From Lachnospiraceae bacterium (GTDB lineage: Bacteria; Bacillota; Clostridia; Lachnospirales; Lachnospiraceae), in the NCBI GenBank assembly GCA_910575105.1, contig CAJTDK010000011.1, positions 62,001 to 126,000 on the forward strand: a DNA stretch of 64,000 bases. Direction: 5' to 3'. Below, piece after piece: positions 48,974-56,971 of this stretch. The notes under the pieces are model-generated. The model ran no database searches. It was not told the DNA's origin and was given only the letters and a program-made list of their open reading frames with translations. Numbering within the stretch: the first letter of the stretch is position 1; each line of letters opens with the position of its first letter. Both the position numbers and the translations under genes were made by a program.

Positions 48974-49004
48974 ATTATAGACCCGTCAGACATCGTGATG
49001 TCAA
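48974..49004 (-). promoter_or_regulatory. Promoter for the MATE gene with an inverted-repeat operator
   Basis: On the minus strand TTGACA (49004-48999) and TATAAT (48979-48974) are separated by 19 bp. GACATC-N2-GATGTC (48989-49002) overlaps the -35 and is a likely repressor site. Confidence 0.6.
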
Positions 49005-49050
49005 GACTAATTTTCATGAAATATCTGCCCGCTCCTGTATCATGGTTACT

Positions 49051-49099
49051 GTTCATGAATCAGGAATGCGCATTGACTGCGCATTCCTGACCCGTGAAC
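49051..49099. repeat. Long inverted repeat between the acetyltransferase and MATE genes
   Basis: A 12-bp perfect stem (TCAGGAATGCGC with GCGCATTCCTGA, loop of 7) is flanked by 5-bp arms GTTCA/TGAAC after an internal bulge. There is no T-run on either strand. It could be a terminator without a T tract, an RNA structure or a protein site. Confidence 0.75.
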
Positions 49100-49117
49100 A
49101 GCCACGGAATCACTACG

Positions 49118-49693
49118 TTACCCCTCCAAATACCGGATCACCCGGCACGGATTCCCTGCTGCGACACAATTTGCCGGAACATCGCGGTTTACCACACTCC
49201 CCGCGCCAACCACGCTGTTCTCTCCTATGACCACCCCCGGCAGGATGATACAGCCGCCGCCAATCCAGACATTATCCTTAATCTCTACCGGGCGCGCGTA
49301 AGTCCGGAAAAACGTCGTTTTTCGCTCCTTCCAGTCCGATACAAGCCGCTCCTTTGGCAGCACTGGGTGCGCGGCAGTATAGATCTGCACATTAGACGCG
49401 ATCATCACCCGGTCGCCGATGCGGATCTCCTGATTATCCACAAAGGTGCAGTTCATCCCGATGATCACATCATTTCCCAGAAAGATCTTATCCCCGTGGT
49501 CACAGTGTATGGGCGCATCAAGCACCACATTCTCCCCCATGCCCCCGAAAAGTTCCCGCAAAATAGCCTCCCTTCTCTCTGCATCTTCATAATCCGCAAA
49601 GTAGTACTCCCGCGTAAGCCTTCTTGCTTTGGCAATCTGCGCCATGGAAGCCCCGTCCGCCGTCTCTAAAAAATCGCTTTCTTCGTAATACAT
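49118..49693 (-). CDS. Sugar O-acetyltransferase (maltose/galactoside acetyltransferase-like)
   Basis: The 191-residue protein is a hexapeptide-repeat left-handed beta-helix enzyme. It has the maa/lacA landmarks APIHCDHGDKIFLGNDVIIGMNCTFVDNQEI, IYTAAHPV (catalytic His) and VEIKDNVWIGGGCIILPGVVIGENSVVGAGSVV. It transfers acetyl from acetyl-CoA to sugars. GGAGGGATAGG lies just before the ATG at 49693. It is the last of leuA-araC-maa on this strand. Confidence 0.92.
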   Translation of the reverse strand: MYYEESDFLETADGASMAQIAKARRLTREYYFADYEDAERREAILRELFGGMGENVVLDAPIHCDHGDKIFLGNDVIIGMNCTFVDNQEIRIGDRVMIASNVQIYTAAHPVLPKERLVSDWKERKTTFFRTYARPVEIKDNVWIGGGCIILPGVVIGENSVVGAGSVVNRDVPANCVAAGNPCRVIRYLEG

Positions 49694-49759
49694 CCTATCC
49701 CTCCTCACTAAAGAACATTATAGTGCAGTCCGCGAGGGATAACTATACCATACCCGCCC

Positions 49760-50671
49760 TTATCTATTACAATCCTGCCATTTTTCCCGATACTGCGTAG
49801 GCGTGCACTGCGCGTATTCCCGGAATACCTTTCCGAAATAACTGCTGCTCCCAAGCCCGCAGGCATGGCTGATGGCGGTAACCGGCTCTCTCCCTCCCGC
49901 CAGCATCTGACAGGCAATCTGCAGACGGTAGCTTTTGATATATTCCACAGGCGTCATGTGCAGGCAGTCGCGAAATAGCCGGAAGCATTCCCGCTCGCTT
50001 AAGAACGCTGCCGCCGCAATCTCCGGGACAGTAATCTTTTCCGGATAATGCTCGTGGATGTAGACCATCATCCTCTTGATCTTATCATTACTCTTTCCGA
50101 CTCTCCCATTCTCTCCCAAGACAGGCTGTACCTGGCCATAAAGCATCAGCCAAAGCTCCGATAGGATGTTCCTGAGCTTCATCTCATATCCGAATCCGTC
50201 AGGAGACAGCCGGAAGGATTCCCGCAGAAGCTTCAACGCCTCATCCTGCGCCGGGCTTCCCGGAAACAGCAGAATCATCTCAACCTGTCCGGCTGCCGTG
50301 ACCGGGAAAACATATTTCTGCCCGATCCTGCTGCCCCTCTCCCCCGCAAGGAATGCCGGGTCAAAAAGATGAAGGAGCTGGATATTTCTTTCGGTCTGCG
50401 ACACAACCTGCGTCATATGAAGTACGTTGGCGTTCACCATGCCGCCGCTGCCTACCGGGAACCGCCATTTCCCCTTAGGAGTGTGATACTCAAGAGCACC
50501 GCTCTCCATATAGAAAAGCTCTGCCGTCCTGTGCCAGTGCCATGGCACGAACCGCCCCGCATATTTGTCAAGCTCCGCCCTTGTGACGATATAGGGAAAG
50601 TCCTTTGCAAAGCCGGGGAGCATCTCTTCCCTGCTTCCGGCGTGGAACTCGATCGACTGTATGGATTTCAT
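49760..50671 (-). CDS. AraC family transcriptional regulator with N-terminal cupin
   Basis: The 303-residue protein has an N-terminal cupin sensing domain (RFVPWHWHRTAELFYMESGALEYHTPKGKW) and a C-terminal AraC double helix-turn-helix (about 205-303, ITVPEIAAAAFLSERECFRLFRDCLHMTPVEYIKSYRLQ). It likely controls sugar-related genes such as the acetyltransferase 66 bp downstream. A -10 (TATAAT) lies near 50707-50712 on the minus strand; the -35 is weak. It is 129 bp from leuA. Confidence 0.9.
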   Translation of the reverse strand: MKSIQSIEFHAGSREEMLPGFAKDFPYIVTRAELDKYAGRFVPWHWHRTAELFYMESGALEYHTPKGKWRFPVGSGGMVNANVLHMTQVVSQTERNIQLLHLFDPAFLAGERGSRIGQKYVFPVTAAGQVEMILLFPGSPAQDEALKLLRESFRLSPDGFGYEMKLRNILSELWLMLYGQVQPVLGENGRVGKSNDKIKRMMVYIHEHYPEKITVPEIAAAAFLSERECFRLFRDCLHMTPVEYIKSYRLQIACQMLAGGREPVTAISHACGLGSSSYFGKVFREYAQCTPTQYREKWQDCNR

Positions 50672-50800
50672 AACCTCTGCTAATCTCTCCTGTTCGATAT
50701 TTTGGGTATATTATACGGAATCACCGGCCTGTTTGAACGGCTAAAGCAGATTCCCCATATCCGGATCGGCACAATTGTAATTCAGGGAGGAACTGGCAGC

Positions 50801-52789
50801 CTACTTCTGGTTTCTAAACTGCATCGGCGTCATCTGATAAGCCTTCTTAAACAGCCGGTTAAAATGCTCCACATTCTGATACCCCACCGACAGGGAGATA
50901 TTCTCCACCGTCATATTACTGCTCTTAAGGAGCGCTTTCGCCTTCTTCATGCGGATCTTCTTCACCAGCTCCCCGAAGGTCAGCCCCGATTTCTCCTTAA
51001 TATACTTGGAAATATAAGGCTTTGACAGGTAAAAATGCTCCGCAATATCATCAAGGGTGATATCGATATAGTTCGCCTGGATATAGTTCATGATCTCGAT
51101 CATCCTCGCATCCTTGCACGTCTCCGCGCTGCCGATCTCCTCGATCTTATTCACCGCCACGATCAGCGCCTCGATGGACGCGCTGATAATATCCGCGTCA
51201 ATGCCGACACCCCAGAAAGCCTTGCCGCTGCAGACGATCCCCACATAAGCTACGGCCTTTGACGAAGACCCCCTGGTCAGGGAATGCTCCTCATAAAATC
51301 TCAGTTCGTAACTGATGTTAAAATACTGCTTGATCGCATTGCTCACCGCATCCAGACGCCCGTTCCCGTTAGCGGTAATGGTGCGGCTCTCCCCGCCGTG
51401 ATTGATGGAAACCTCCGCCGTGATCCCGTCCACCTGCTTAAAATGACACTCGTCAATGGAAAATATCGGCTTGGTATTCACATAATTGTCCGTAAAGATC
51501 TCATAAACCCATTCAGGGCTAAGCTCCTTGTGCGCCTTATCCGACACATCCTTCACCAGATACCCCACTTCTTCCCGCATCTTCATCGGAAGATTGATGC
51601 CAAAGCTCTGTTTTAAGATATAGCTTACGCCGCCCTTCCCAGACTGGCTGTTGATGCGGATAACGTCAGAGTCATACCGCCTTCCCACATCCTGAGGGTC
51701 GATAGGCAGATAGGGAACCGTCCACGTCGGGCACTTCTTCTCCTCTCTCCACGCCATTCCCTTGGCGATCGCATCCTGATGGGAGCCGGAAAATGCAGTG
51801 AACACCAGATCTCCGCCGTAGGGCTGCCGCGGATTAACCTCCATCCTGGTAAGCCGCTCGTAAGTCTCCCGCAAATGCTGCATATCGGAAAAATCAAGGC
51901 CTGGGTCCACGCCGTGGGAGAACATATTCATGCCAAGGGTCACGATATCCACATTGCCCGTGCGCTCCCCATTCCCAAACAGCGTTCCCTCGATGCGATC
52001 CGCCCCCGCCAGGACTCCAAGCTCAGCGGTAGCAACGCCGCAGCCCCGGTCATTGTGGGGATGCAGGCAGAGAATTACATTGTCCCGGTACTTTAAATTC
52101 TTGTGCACATACTCAAGCTGGCAGGCAAATACGTGAGGCATAGCATTCTCCACCGTAGTAGGAATGTTGATGATCGCCTTGTTGTCCGCTGTGGGCTGCC
52201 ACACATCCAGCACCGCGTTGCACACCTCCACCGCATAGTCAACCTCTGTCCCCGGGAAACTCTCCGGGCTGTACTGGAACGTGAAGTTCCCGTCCGTCTC
52301 ATTTGCCAGCGCTAAAAGGAGCTTCGCCCCCTCCACTGCGATCCGCTTAATCTCCTCCTTATCCTTCTTAAACACCTGCTCCCGCTGCGCCACAGATGTA
52401 GAGTTGTAAAGATGCACAACCGCATGGGGCGCACCCTTCACCGCCTCAAAGGTCTTCTTGATGATATGCTCCCTGGCCTGGGTCAGCACCTGCACCGTCA
52501 CATCATCCGGGATCATGTCCTTCTCAATGAGCGTGCGCATAAACTGGTACTCCGTCTCCGACGCCGCCGGGAAGCCCACCTCGATCTCTTTAAATCCGAT
52601 ATCCACAAGCATCTGGAAAAACTCCAGCTTCTCCTCCAGACTCATGGGCTCGATCAGCGCCTGGTTGCCATCCCTTAAGTCCACGCTGCACCAGATCGGC
52701 GGTTTCTCGATATACTCCTTCTTCACCCAGTCATAAGTCACTACCGGCGGCATAAAATAAGCCCGCTCATACTTATCATAATTCTTCAT
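50801..52789 (-). CDS. leuA: 2-isopropylmalate synthase fused to an AraC-type DNA-binding domain
   Basis: This 662-residue protein has a complete LeuA of the longer type: catalytic TIM barrel (DLRDGNQALIEPMS at 37-50, LHPHNDRGCGVATAELG near 243-258) and the leucine-sensing regulatory domain (EVSINHGGESRTITANGNGRLDAVSNAIKQ and following). Residues 558-662 then form a full AraC double helix-turn-helix (ITLDDIAEHFYLSKPYISKYIKE and MTVENISLSVGYQNVEHFNRLFKKAYQMTPMQFR). The frame is continuous. LeuA condenses acetyl-CoA with 2-oxoisovalerate, the first step of leucine synthesis. A DNA-binding role for the tail is inferred. No other leu genes lie in the window. Confidence 0.93.
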   Translation of the reverse strand: MKNYDKYERAYFMPPVVTYDWVKKEYIEKPPIWCSVDLRDGNQALIEPMSLEEKLEFFQMLVDIGFKEIEVGFPAASETEYQFMRTLIEKDMIPDDVTVQVLTQAREHIIKKTFEAVKGAPHAVVHLYNSTSVAQREQVFKKDKEEIKRIAVEGAKLLLALANETDGNFTFQYSPESFPGTEVDYAVEVCNAVLDVWQPTADNKAIINIPTTVENAMPHVFACQLEYVHKNLKYRDNVILCLHPHNDRGCGVATAELGVLAGADRIEGTLFGNGERTGNVDIVTLGMNMFSHGVDPGLDFSDMQHLRETYERLTRMEVNPRQPYGGDLVFTAFSGSHQDAIAKGMAWREEKKCPTWTVPYLPIDPQDVGRRYDSDVIRINSQSGKGGVSYILKQSFGINLPMKMREEVGYLVKDVSDKAHKELSPEWVYEIFTDNYVNTKPIFSIDECHFKQVDGITAEVSINHGGESRTITANGNGRLDAVSNAIKQYFNISYELRFYEEHSLTRGSSSKAVAYVGIVCSGKAFWGVGIDADIISASIEALIVAVNKIEEIGSAETCKDARMIEIMNYIQANYIDITLDDIAEHFYLSKPYISKYIKEKSGLTFGELVKKIRMKKAKALLKSSNMTVENISLSVGYQNVEHFNRLFKKAYQMTPMQFRNQK

Positions 52790-53059
52790 ACATCCATCTC
52801 CTTCATCCCATATTCAAAGTTCGCAAAATTAATATTCATCAATCTTATTGTCTAAATTTAATTCTCTCCTATCCTATCACAGAACTAAAAAAAAAGGAAG
52901 TGCTAATTTTAATCACTTCTCTTGATGTATTTTATTCTATTGCAATTCACACAGGTCCGGGTTTTTCGCATCCCCTTTAGGATAGCAGAAATAGCTGGCA
53001 CAAAAATTCACTGTTAATTGCGCAATGCCGTACTAAGCTCTGCCAGCGCGGCTGCGGGA
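52790..53059. other. leuA leader and leuA-hxlR gap
   Basis: This stretch of about 270 bp holds a hairpin with a T-run before leuA (52887-52919). I see no T-box signature and no leucine-rich leader peptide. A 22-codon frame (MSAAEKVN...) on the minus strand overlaps the hxlR promoter and is not called. Confidence 0.5.
52887..52919 (-). terminator. Terminator-like hairpin in the leuA leader
   Basis: GAAGTG (52897-52902) and CACTTC (52914-52919) pair and are followed on the minus strand by CTTTTTTTTT. There is no minus-strand gene upstream to terminate, so it may act as an attenuator about 100 nt before leuA. Confidence 0.6.
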
Positions 53060-53088
53060 TTGACTTTTTCCGCTGCTGACATTATAAT
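53060..53088 (+). promoter_or_regulatory. Promoter for hxlR
   Basis: TTGACT (53060-53065) and TATAAT (53083-53088) are separated by 17 bp. Between the promoter and the gene are AT-rich repeats with TACTT/AAGTA arms that may bind the regulator. Confidence 0.78.
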
Positions 53089-53176
53089 TACAGCAAGAAC
53101 ATAACAGAAAACAAGTACGCATATTCAAATGTGATACTTATATCAGAGTTATATACTTAACAAAAGGAGAGTGTTG

Positions 53177-53512
53177 ATGATGAGCGGACGCTGCATAGCA
53201 AAAGAATGTTTACATGACACCGGTTTCAGCTATACCTTATCGCTGATCAATGGAAAATACAAAATGACTATTCTTTATACCCTGATGGAATTCGGTATTG
53301 TCCGGTTCAATGAAATGAAAAAATATATCGGAGAGATATCCTATAAAACGCTCAGCTCCACGTTGAAGGAGCTGGAAGCCGATCAGCTTATCCACCGCGA
53401 GGAATATCCGCAGATACCGCCAAAGGTCGAATACAGTCTGACTGAACGCGGCAAGTCCCTGATCCCGATTCTTGACGGGATGTGCGAATGGGGCAATAAA
53501 AACAGGCTGTGA
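53177..53512 (+). CDS. HxlR family transcriptional regulator
   Basis: This 111-residue winged-helix protein starts MMSGRCIAKECLHDTGFSYTLSLINGKYKMTILYTLMEFG and has the recognition segment FNEMKKYIGEISYKTLSSTLKELEADQLI and a wing (EYPQIPPKVEYSLTERGKSL). The N-terminal Cys pair is common in redox- or aldehyde-sensing HxlR proteins, but no ligand is known. It is convergent with the sodium symporter and divergent from leuA. Start at 53177 has AAGGAGA 7 bp upstream. Confidence 0.92.
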   Translation: MMSGRCIAKECLHDTGFSYTLSLINGKYKMTILYTLMEFGIVRFNEMKKYIGEISYKTLSSTLKELEADQLIHREEYPQIPPKVEYSLTERGKSLIPILDGMCEWGNKNRL

Positions 53513-53617
53513 ACCCATTGCTCATACACTGGAAAATGCCGCACAGACCAAAAAGCCTGCATATAGATATCCGGGTATTACAATATTATCCCGCAGCCGC
53601 AAATAAAAAAGCAGAAC

Positions 53618-53686
53618 AAAAGCCTTCGCCCAGTATAACATTCCTGAGGGAATCCCACAGAGACACTATTCTGGCCGGAGGCTTTT
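53618..53686. terminator. Long bidirectional terminator
   Basis: Arms of 16 nt (AAAAGCCTTCGCCCAG and CTGGCCGGAGGCTTTT) pair with a few mismatches; an inner hairpin (ATTCC/GGAAT) lies between. T-rich stretches follow on both strands. It serves hxlR and the symporter. Confidence 0.8.
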
Positions 53687-53699
53687 CTCCTGCATCCTG

Positions 53700-55226
53700 C
53701 TATTCTTCTAATGAACGTTTCTTTGAGATGGTTACCTTCTCCTCATAGCACATAAAGATCTCATCCATCTTCTCCTTCTTAAGCTTCGGCGTCACCACGC
53801 TCACCGCCGGAACAACGATCAGTCCCGCGATCATCGCCGCCGCACCCGCATTGATGGGAGAGGCGATATAATGAAAGTACATATTGGAAACCGTGATTCC
53901 CACGCCAACTGCAAAGCTGGCCCACACAGCCGCCCTGGTAACTCCCTTCCAGTACAGCCCGTACATAAACGGCGCCAGAAATGCCCCCGCAAGGGCGCCC
54001 CAGGAAATACCCATGAGCTGCGCGATAAAGGTCGGCGGGTCAAGGGCGATCACTACAGACAGCACGATAAAGAACACCACCAGCACCTGCATTGTCCGCA
54101 CCTGTTTCTTCTCGTCCATATCCTTCATCACATTGTCCTTCAGAAGGTCAAGGGTCAGTGTAGAGCTCGATGTCAGCACAAGCGACGCCAGCGTAGACAT
54201 AGACGCCGACAGCACAAGCACCACCACCACGCCGATCAGGATATCCGGCAGCGTGGAGAGCATGAACGGCACAATCCCGTCAAAGATCACTGCCCCCGTC
54301 TCGTCATAGAGCGTCTCATTGTCAAACAGCCGCCCGAATCCTCCGAGGAAATAACACCCGCCGGAGATGATCACCGCAAAAATGGTAGAGATGACCGTTC
54401 CCGTATTGATAGATTTTTCGTCTTTGATCGCATAGAATTTTCCAACCATCTGCGGAAGACCCCATGTCCCAAGGGAAGTCAATATCACAACCCCGAGAAG
54501 GTTCAAAGGATCCGGCCCTAAAAATGAAGTAAACGCCCCTGGCTGCCCCATGGTCACCGGAACGTCGCTTGGCATCTCCGCCATTTTCCGAATCGCCTCG
54601 ATAAGCCCTCCCTGCCCGGAAAGCACCGCTCCGATGACCGCGCAGATACCCACCAGCATGATGATTCCCTGGATAAAGTCATTGATCGCCGTCGCCATAT
54701 AGCCGCCCAGGATCACATAGACCCCGGTGAACACCGCCATACCGATGACGCAGTATGTATACGGAATGTTAAACGCCATCCCAAAAAGCCGGGACAATCC
54801 ATTATAAACCGATGCCGTATACGGAATCAAAAATATGAATACGATAACCGACGCCGCAATCTTCAGCGCCTTGCTCTCATACCGCTCCCCGAAAAAATCC
54901 GGCATCGTCTTGGAATTCAATTTCTGGGTCATGACCTTCGTGCGCCGCCCCAAGACTACCCACGCGAGAAGGCTCCCGATCACCGCGTTGCCAAGACCGA
55001 TCCAGGTGGACGCCATCCCGTACTTCCAGCCGAACTGCCCCGCGTAACCCACGAACACGACCGCCGAAAAGTAGGACGTACCGTAGGCAAACGCCGTAAG
55101 CCACGGCCCTACCGAACGCCCGCCCAGCACGAACCCGTCAACGCTTGTGGCATGTCTCCTGCTGTAAAGCCCTACCGACACCATCACCGCAAAGAAAATC
55201 ACAAGTAAACATAATTTGACTGCCAT
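53700..55226 (-). CDS. Sodium:solute symporter, PutP-like
   Basis: The 508-residue protein has about 13 membrane helices and fits the SSF family: GRSVGPWLTAFAYGTSYFSAVVFVGYAGQFG near the start, AINDFIQGIIMLVGICAV in the middle, and LSASMSTLASLVLTSSSTLTLDL. PutP proteins bring in proline or similar amino acids with sodium. The substrate cannot be told from sequence. It has its own strong promoter with a double palindrome in the leader. Confidence 0.9.
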   Translation of the reverse strand: MAVKLCLLVIFFAVMVSVGLYSRRHATSVDGFVLGGRSVGPWLTAFAYGTSYFSAVVFVGYAGQFGWKYGMASTWIGLGNAVIGSLLAWVVLGRRTKVMTQKLNSKTMPDFFGERYESKALKIAASVIVFIFLIPYTASVYNGLSRLFGMAFNIPYTYCVIGMAVFTGVYVILGGYMATAINDFIQGIIMLVGICAVIGAVLSGQGGLIEAIRKMAEMPSDVPVTMGQPGAFTSFLGPDPLNLLGVVILTSLGTWGLPQMVGKFYAIKDEKSINTGTVISTIFAVIISGGCYFLGGFGRLFDNETLYDETGAVIFDGIVPFMLSTLPDILIGVVVVLVLSASMSTLASLVLTSSSTLTLDLLKDNVMKDMDEKKQVRTMQVLVVFFIVLSVVIALDPPTFIAQLMGISWGALAGAFLAPFMYGLYWKGVTRAAVWASFAVGVGITVSNMYFHYIASPINAGAAAMIAGLIVVPAVSVVTPKLKKEKMDEIFMCYEEKVTISKKRSLEE

Positions 55227-55258
55227 AGTAAATCCCTCATCTTTCCTTACTCAATTCC

Positions 55259-55283
55259 GCTTTAAAGCGTAACGCTTTAAAGC
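55259..55283. promoter_or_regulatory. Double palindrome in the symporter leader
   Basis: Two copies of the 10-bp palindrome GCTTTAAAGC, separated by 5 bp, lie about 15-45 nt downstream of the promoter -10. As RNA the copies form one hairpin; as DNA they could bind a regulator. Confidence 0.7.
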
Positions 55284-55299
55284 AATAAAGTACCATAAA

Positions 55300-55328
55300 A
55301 TCATACCACAGCAAAAAAACAATGTCAA
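55300..55328 (-). promoter_or_regulatory. Promoter for the sodium symporter
   Basis: On the minus strand TTGACA (55328-55323) and TATGAT (55305-55300) are separated by 17 bp, with TGG before the -10. Confidence 0.8.
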
Positions 55329-55441
55329 TTAGTTCGGCTGAAATCCGTCAAAAAATTTACCCTTTCTTTTTATATTTTCCCAGATATGAAAATTCATCTT
55401 CTACAGAAAAACCTCTTCAAAACACTTCGCAATCTCCTCAA

Positions 55442-56935
55442 CTAAAATTGAAAATAAATAAACTGACTTGCATCAAACCTGGGACCGTATACGCCGAAAA
55501 TGATAATCCCGAAAATGCCCGAAAAATATATAAGCCAGCGTAGCCATATCCCCTGTCTGCATACCCACTCTATTATATTCATCCCGCGATACTTACATAC
55601 ATCTACCACAAGCAAAATAAGCAGCGCCACAATAAGTATATTTCTCGTAGCCAGTGTCAATCCCATTGCCTGAAGATTATTTCCCCAGGTAAACCAGTAA
55701 TCCTCCCTGAATCCTGCTATCGTTTTCAGTATGGAAAGCCCCTGCCAAAAGGATGCGCGGAAAAATACCCAGCTGATATCCACAAGCCCGAACGTAACCA
55801 GCATCTTTAACAGCTTATGACTGGGCGCCGCCGTATCTATCTTAAGCATTTTTACCGCCTTTTCTTTATACGGCCGCATCCACTCGCCGATCACCTGGTA
55901 AGCGCCGTTCATTCCGCCCCATATGACAAAATGCCAGCTTGCACCGTGCCATAACCCGCTGACAAGAAATACGATCATCTGATTCATCCACTTACGAACC
56001 TTCCCTTTCCGGTTCCCGCCAAGAGGAATATACAGGTAATCGCGGAACCATGTTGAAAGTGAGATATGCCATCTTCTCCAAAAATCGGACACCGATACCG
56101 CAAAATACGGTGTATTGAAGTTTTCCATAAGCCGAAATCCCATAATTCTTGCGGAACCGACAGCTATATTCGAGTAACTGCCAAAATCACAGTAAATCTG
56201 GAACGCAAAACAGATTGTCGCGACCAGCAGCTGGAAACCTGTCCGTTCTGAATAAGTGTTATATACACTGTCAACGACAAGGGCAAGATATTCCGCCAGC
56301 ACGACTTTCTGAAAATATCCGTACAGCATCAATAACAGCCCGCTCCGGACACGCTCAAAATCAAACTTATGCTTTTCGTTGATCTGAATGAGCAGATTTT
56401 TCGACCGCTCGATAGGCCCTGCAACAAGCTGCGGAAAAAATGACACAAACAATGCGTATTTGAAAAAATTATGTTCCGCATAAATATCTTTTCTATATAC
56501 ATCCATCGTATAACTTAACGCCTGGAAGGTATAAAACGAAATACCCACCGGAAGTATAACATCAAATGCAGGAACCTGTACCTGAATCCCTGCCATAGAT
56601 AAAACCCTGACAACCGTACCGGCGGCAAAATCAAAATATTTGAAGAAAAATAATATCGCCAGATTGCTGATAAAAGAAAGCGCTACATACATATTTTTTC
56701 TGCGGATCCTTTCCTTTTCATCCTCTGCTTTGTCCGCTGATTCTATAAGCAATCCCGAGATAAATGTAATCGCTGTGGATGTCAGCATCAAAAGCGCATA
56801 TCTGGGATTCCAGCACATATAAAAGAAATAACTGAACGCAAGCAAAAACAAATACCTTGCCCGGTACGGTATAACGTAATAACACAAACAAACCAGCGGG
56901 AAAGATAATAAAAATTCCAGGGAATTAAACAACAT
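55442..56935 (-). CDS. MBOAT family O-acyltransferase (AlgI-like)
   Basis: The 497-residue membrane protein is an AlgI/DltB-type MBOAT: LPVGISFYTFQALSYTMDVYR, YFAVSVSDFWRRWHISLSTWFRDYLYIPLGGNRKG, and the catalytic His in SGLWHGASWHFVIWGGMNG. Together with the SGNH-type protein encoded 36 bp upstream, it probably O-acetylates a surface polysaccharide. GC is lower here than in the flanking genes. The order SGNH, MBOAT is typical for such pairs. Confidence 0.92.
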   Translation of the reverse strand: MLFNSLEFLLSFPLVCLCYYVIPYRARYLFLLAFSYFFYMCWNPRYALLMLTSTAITFISGLLIESADKAEDEKERIRRKNMYVALSFISNLAILFFFKYFDFAAGTVVRVLSMAGIQVQVPAFDVILPVGISFYTFQALSYTMDVYRKDIYAEHNFFKYALFVSFFPQLVAGPIERSKNLLIQINEKHKFDFERVRSGLLLMLYGYFQKVVLAEYLALVVDSVYNTYSERTGFQLLVATICFAFQIYCDFGSYSNIAVGSARIMGFRLMENFNTPYFAVSVSDFWRRWHISLSTWFRDYLYIPLGGNRKGKVRKWMNQMIVFLVSGLWHGASWHFVIWGGMNGAYQVIGEWMRPYKEKAVKMLKIDTAAPSHKLLKMLVTFGLVDISWVFFRASFWQGLSILKTIAGFREDYWFTWGNNLQAMGLTLATRNILIVALLILLVVDVCKYRGMNIIEWVCRQGIWLRWLIYFSGIFGIIIFGVYGPRFDASQFIYFQF

Positions 56936-56971
56936 ATCTTATTTCCTCCGTGATCATATGAATTGACCGTA

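Noticed and set aside
53041-53100. A 22-residue frame (MSAAEKVN...) as a leuA leader peptide
   Set aside because: It has no leucine codon run, and the same bases are the hxlR promoter on the other strand.
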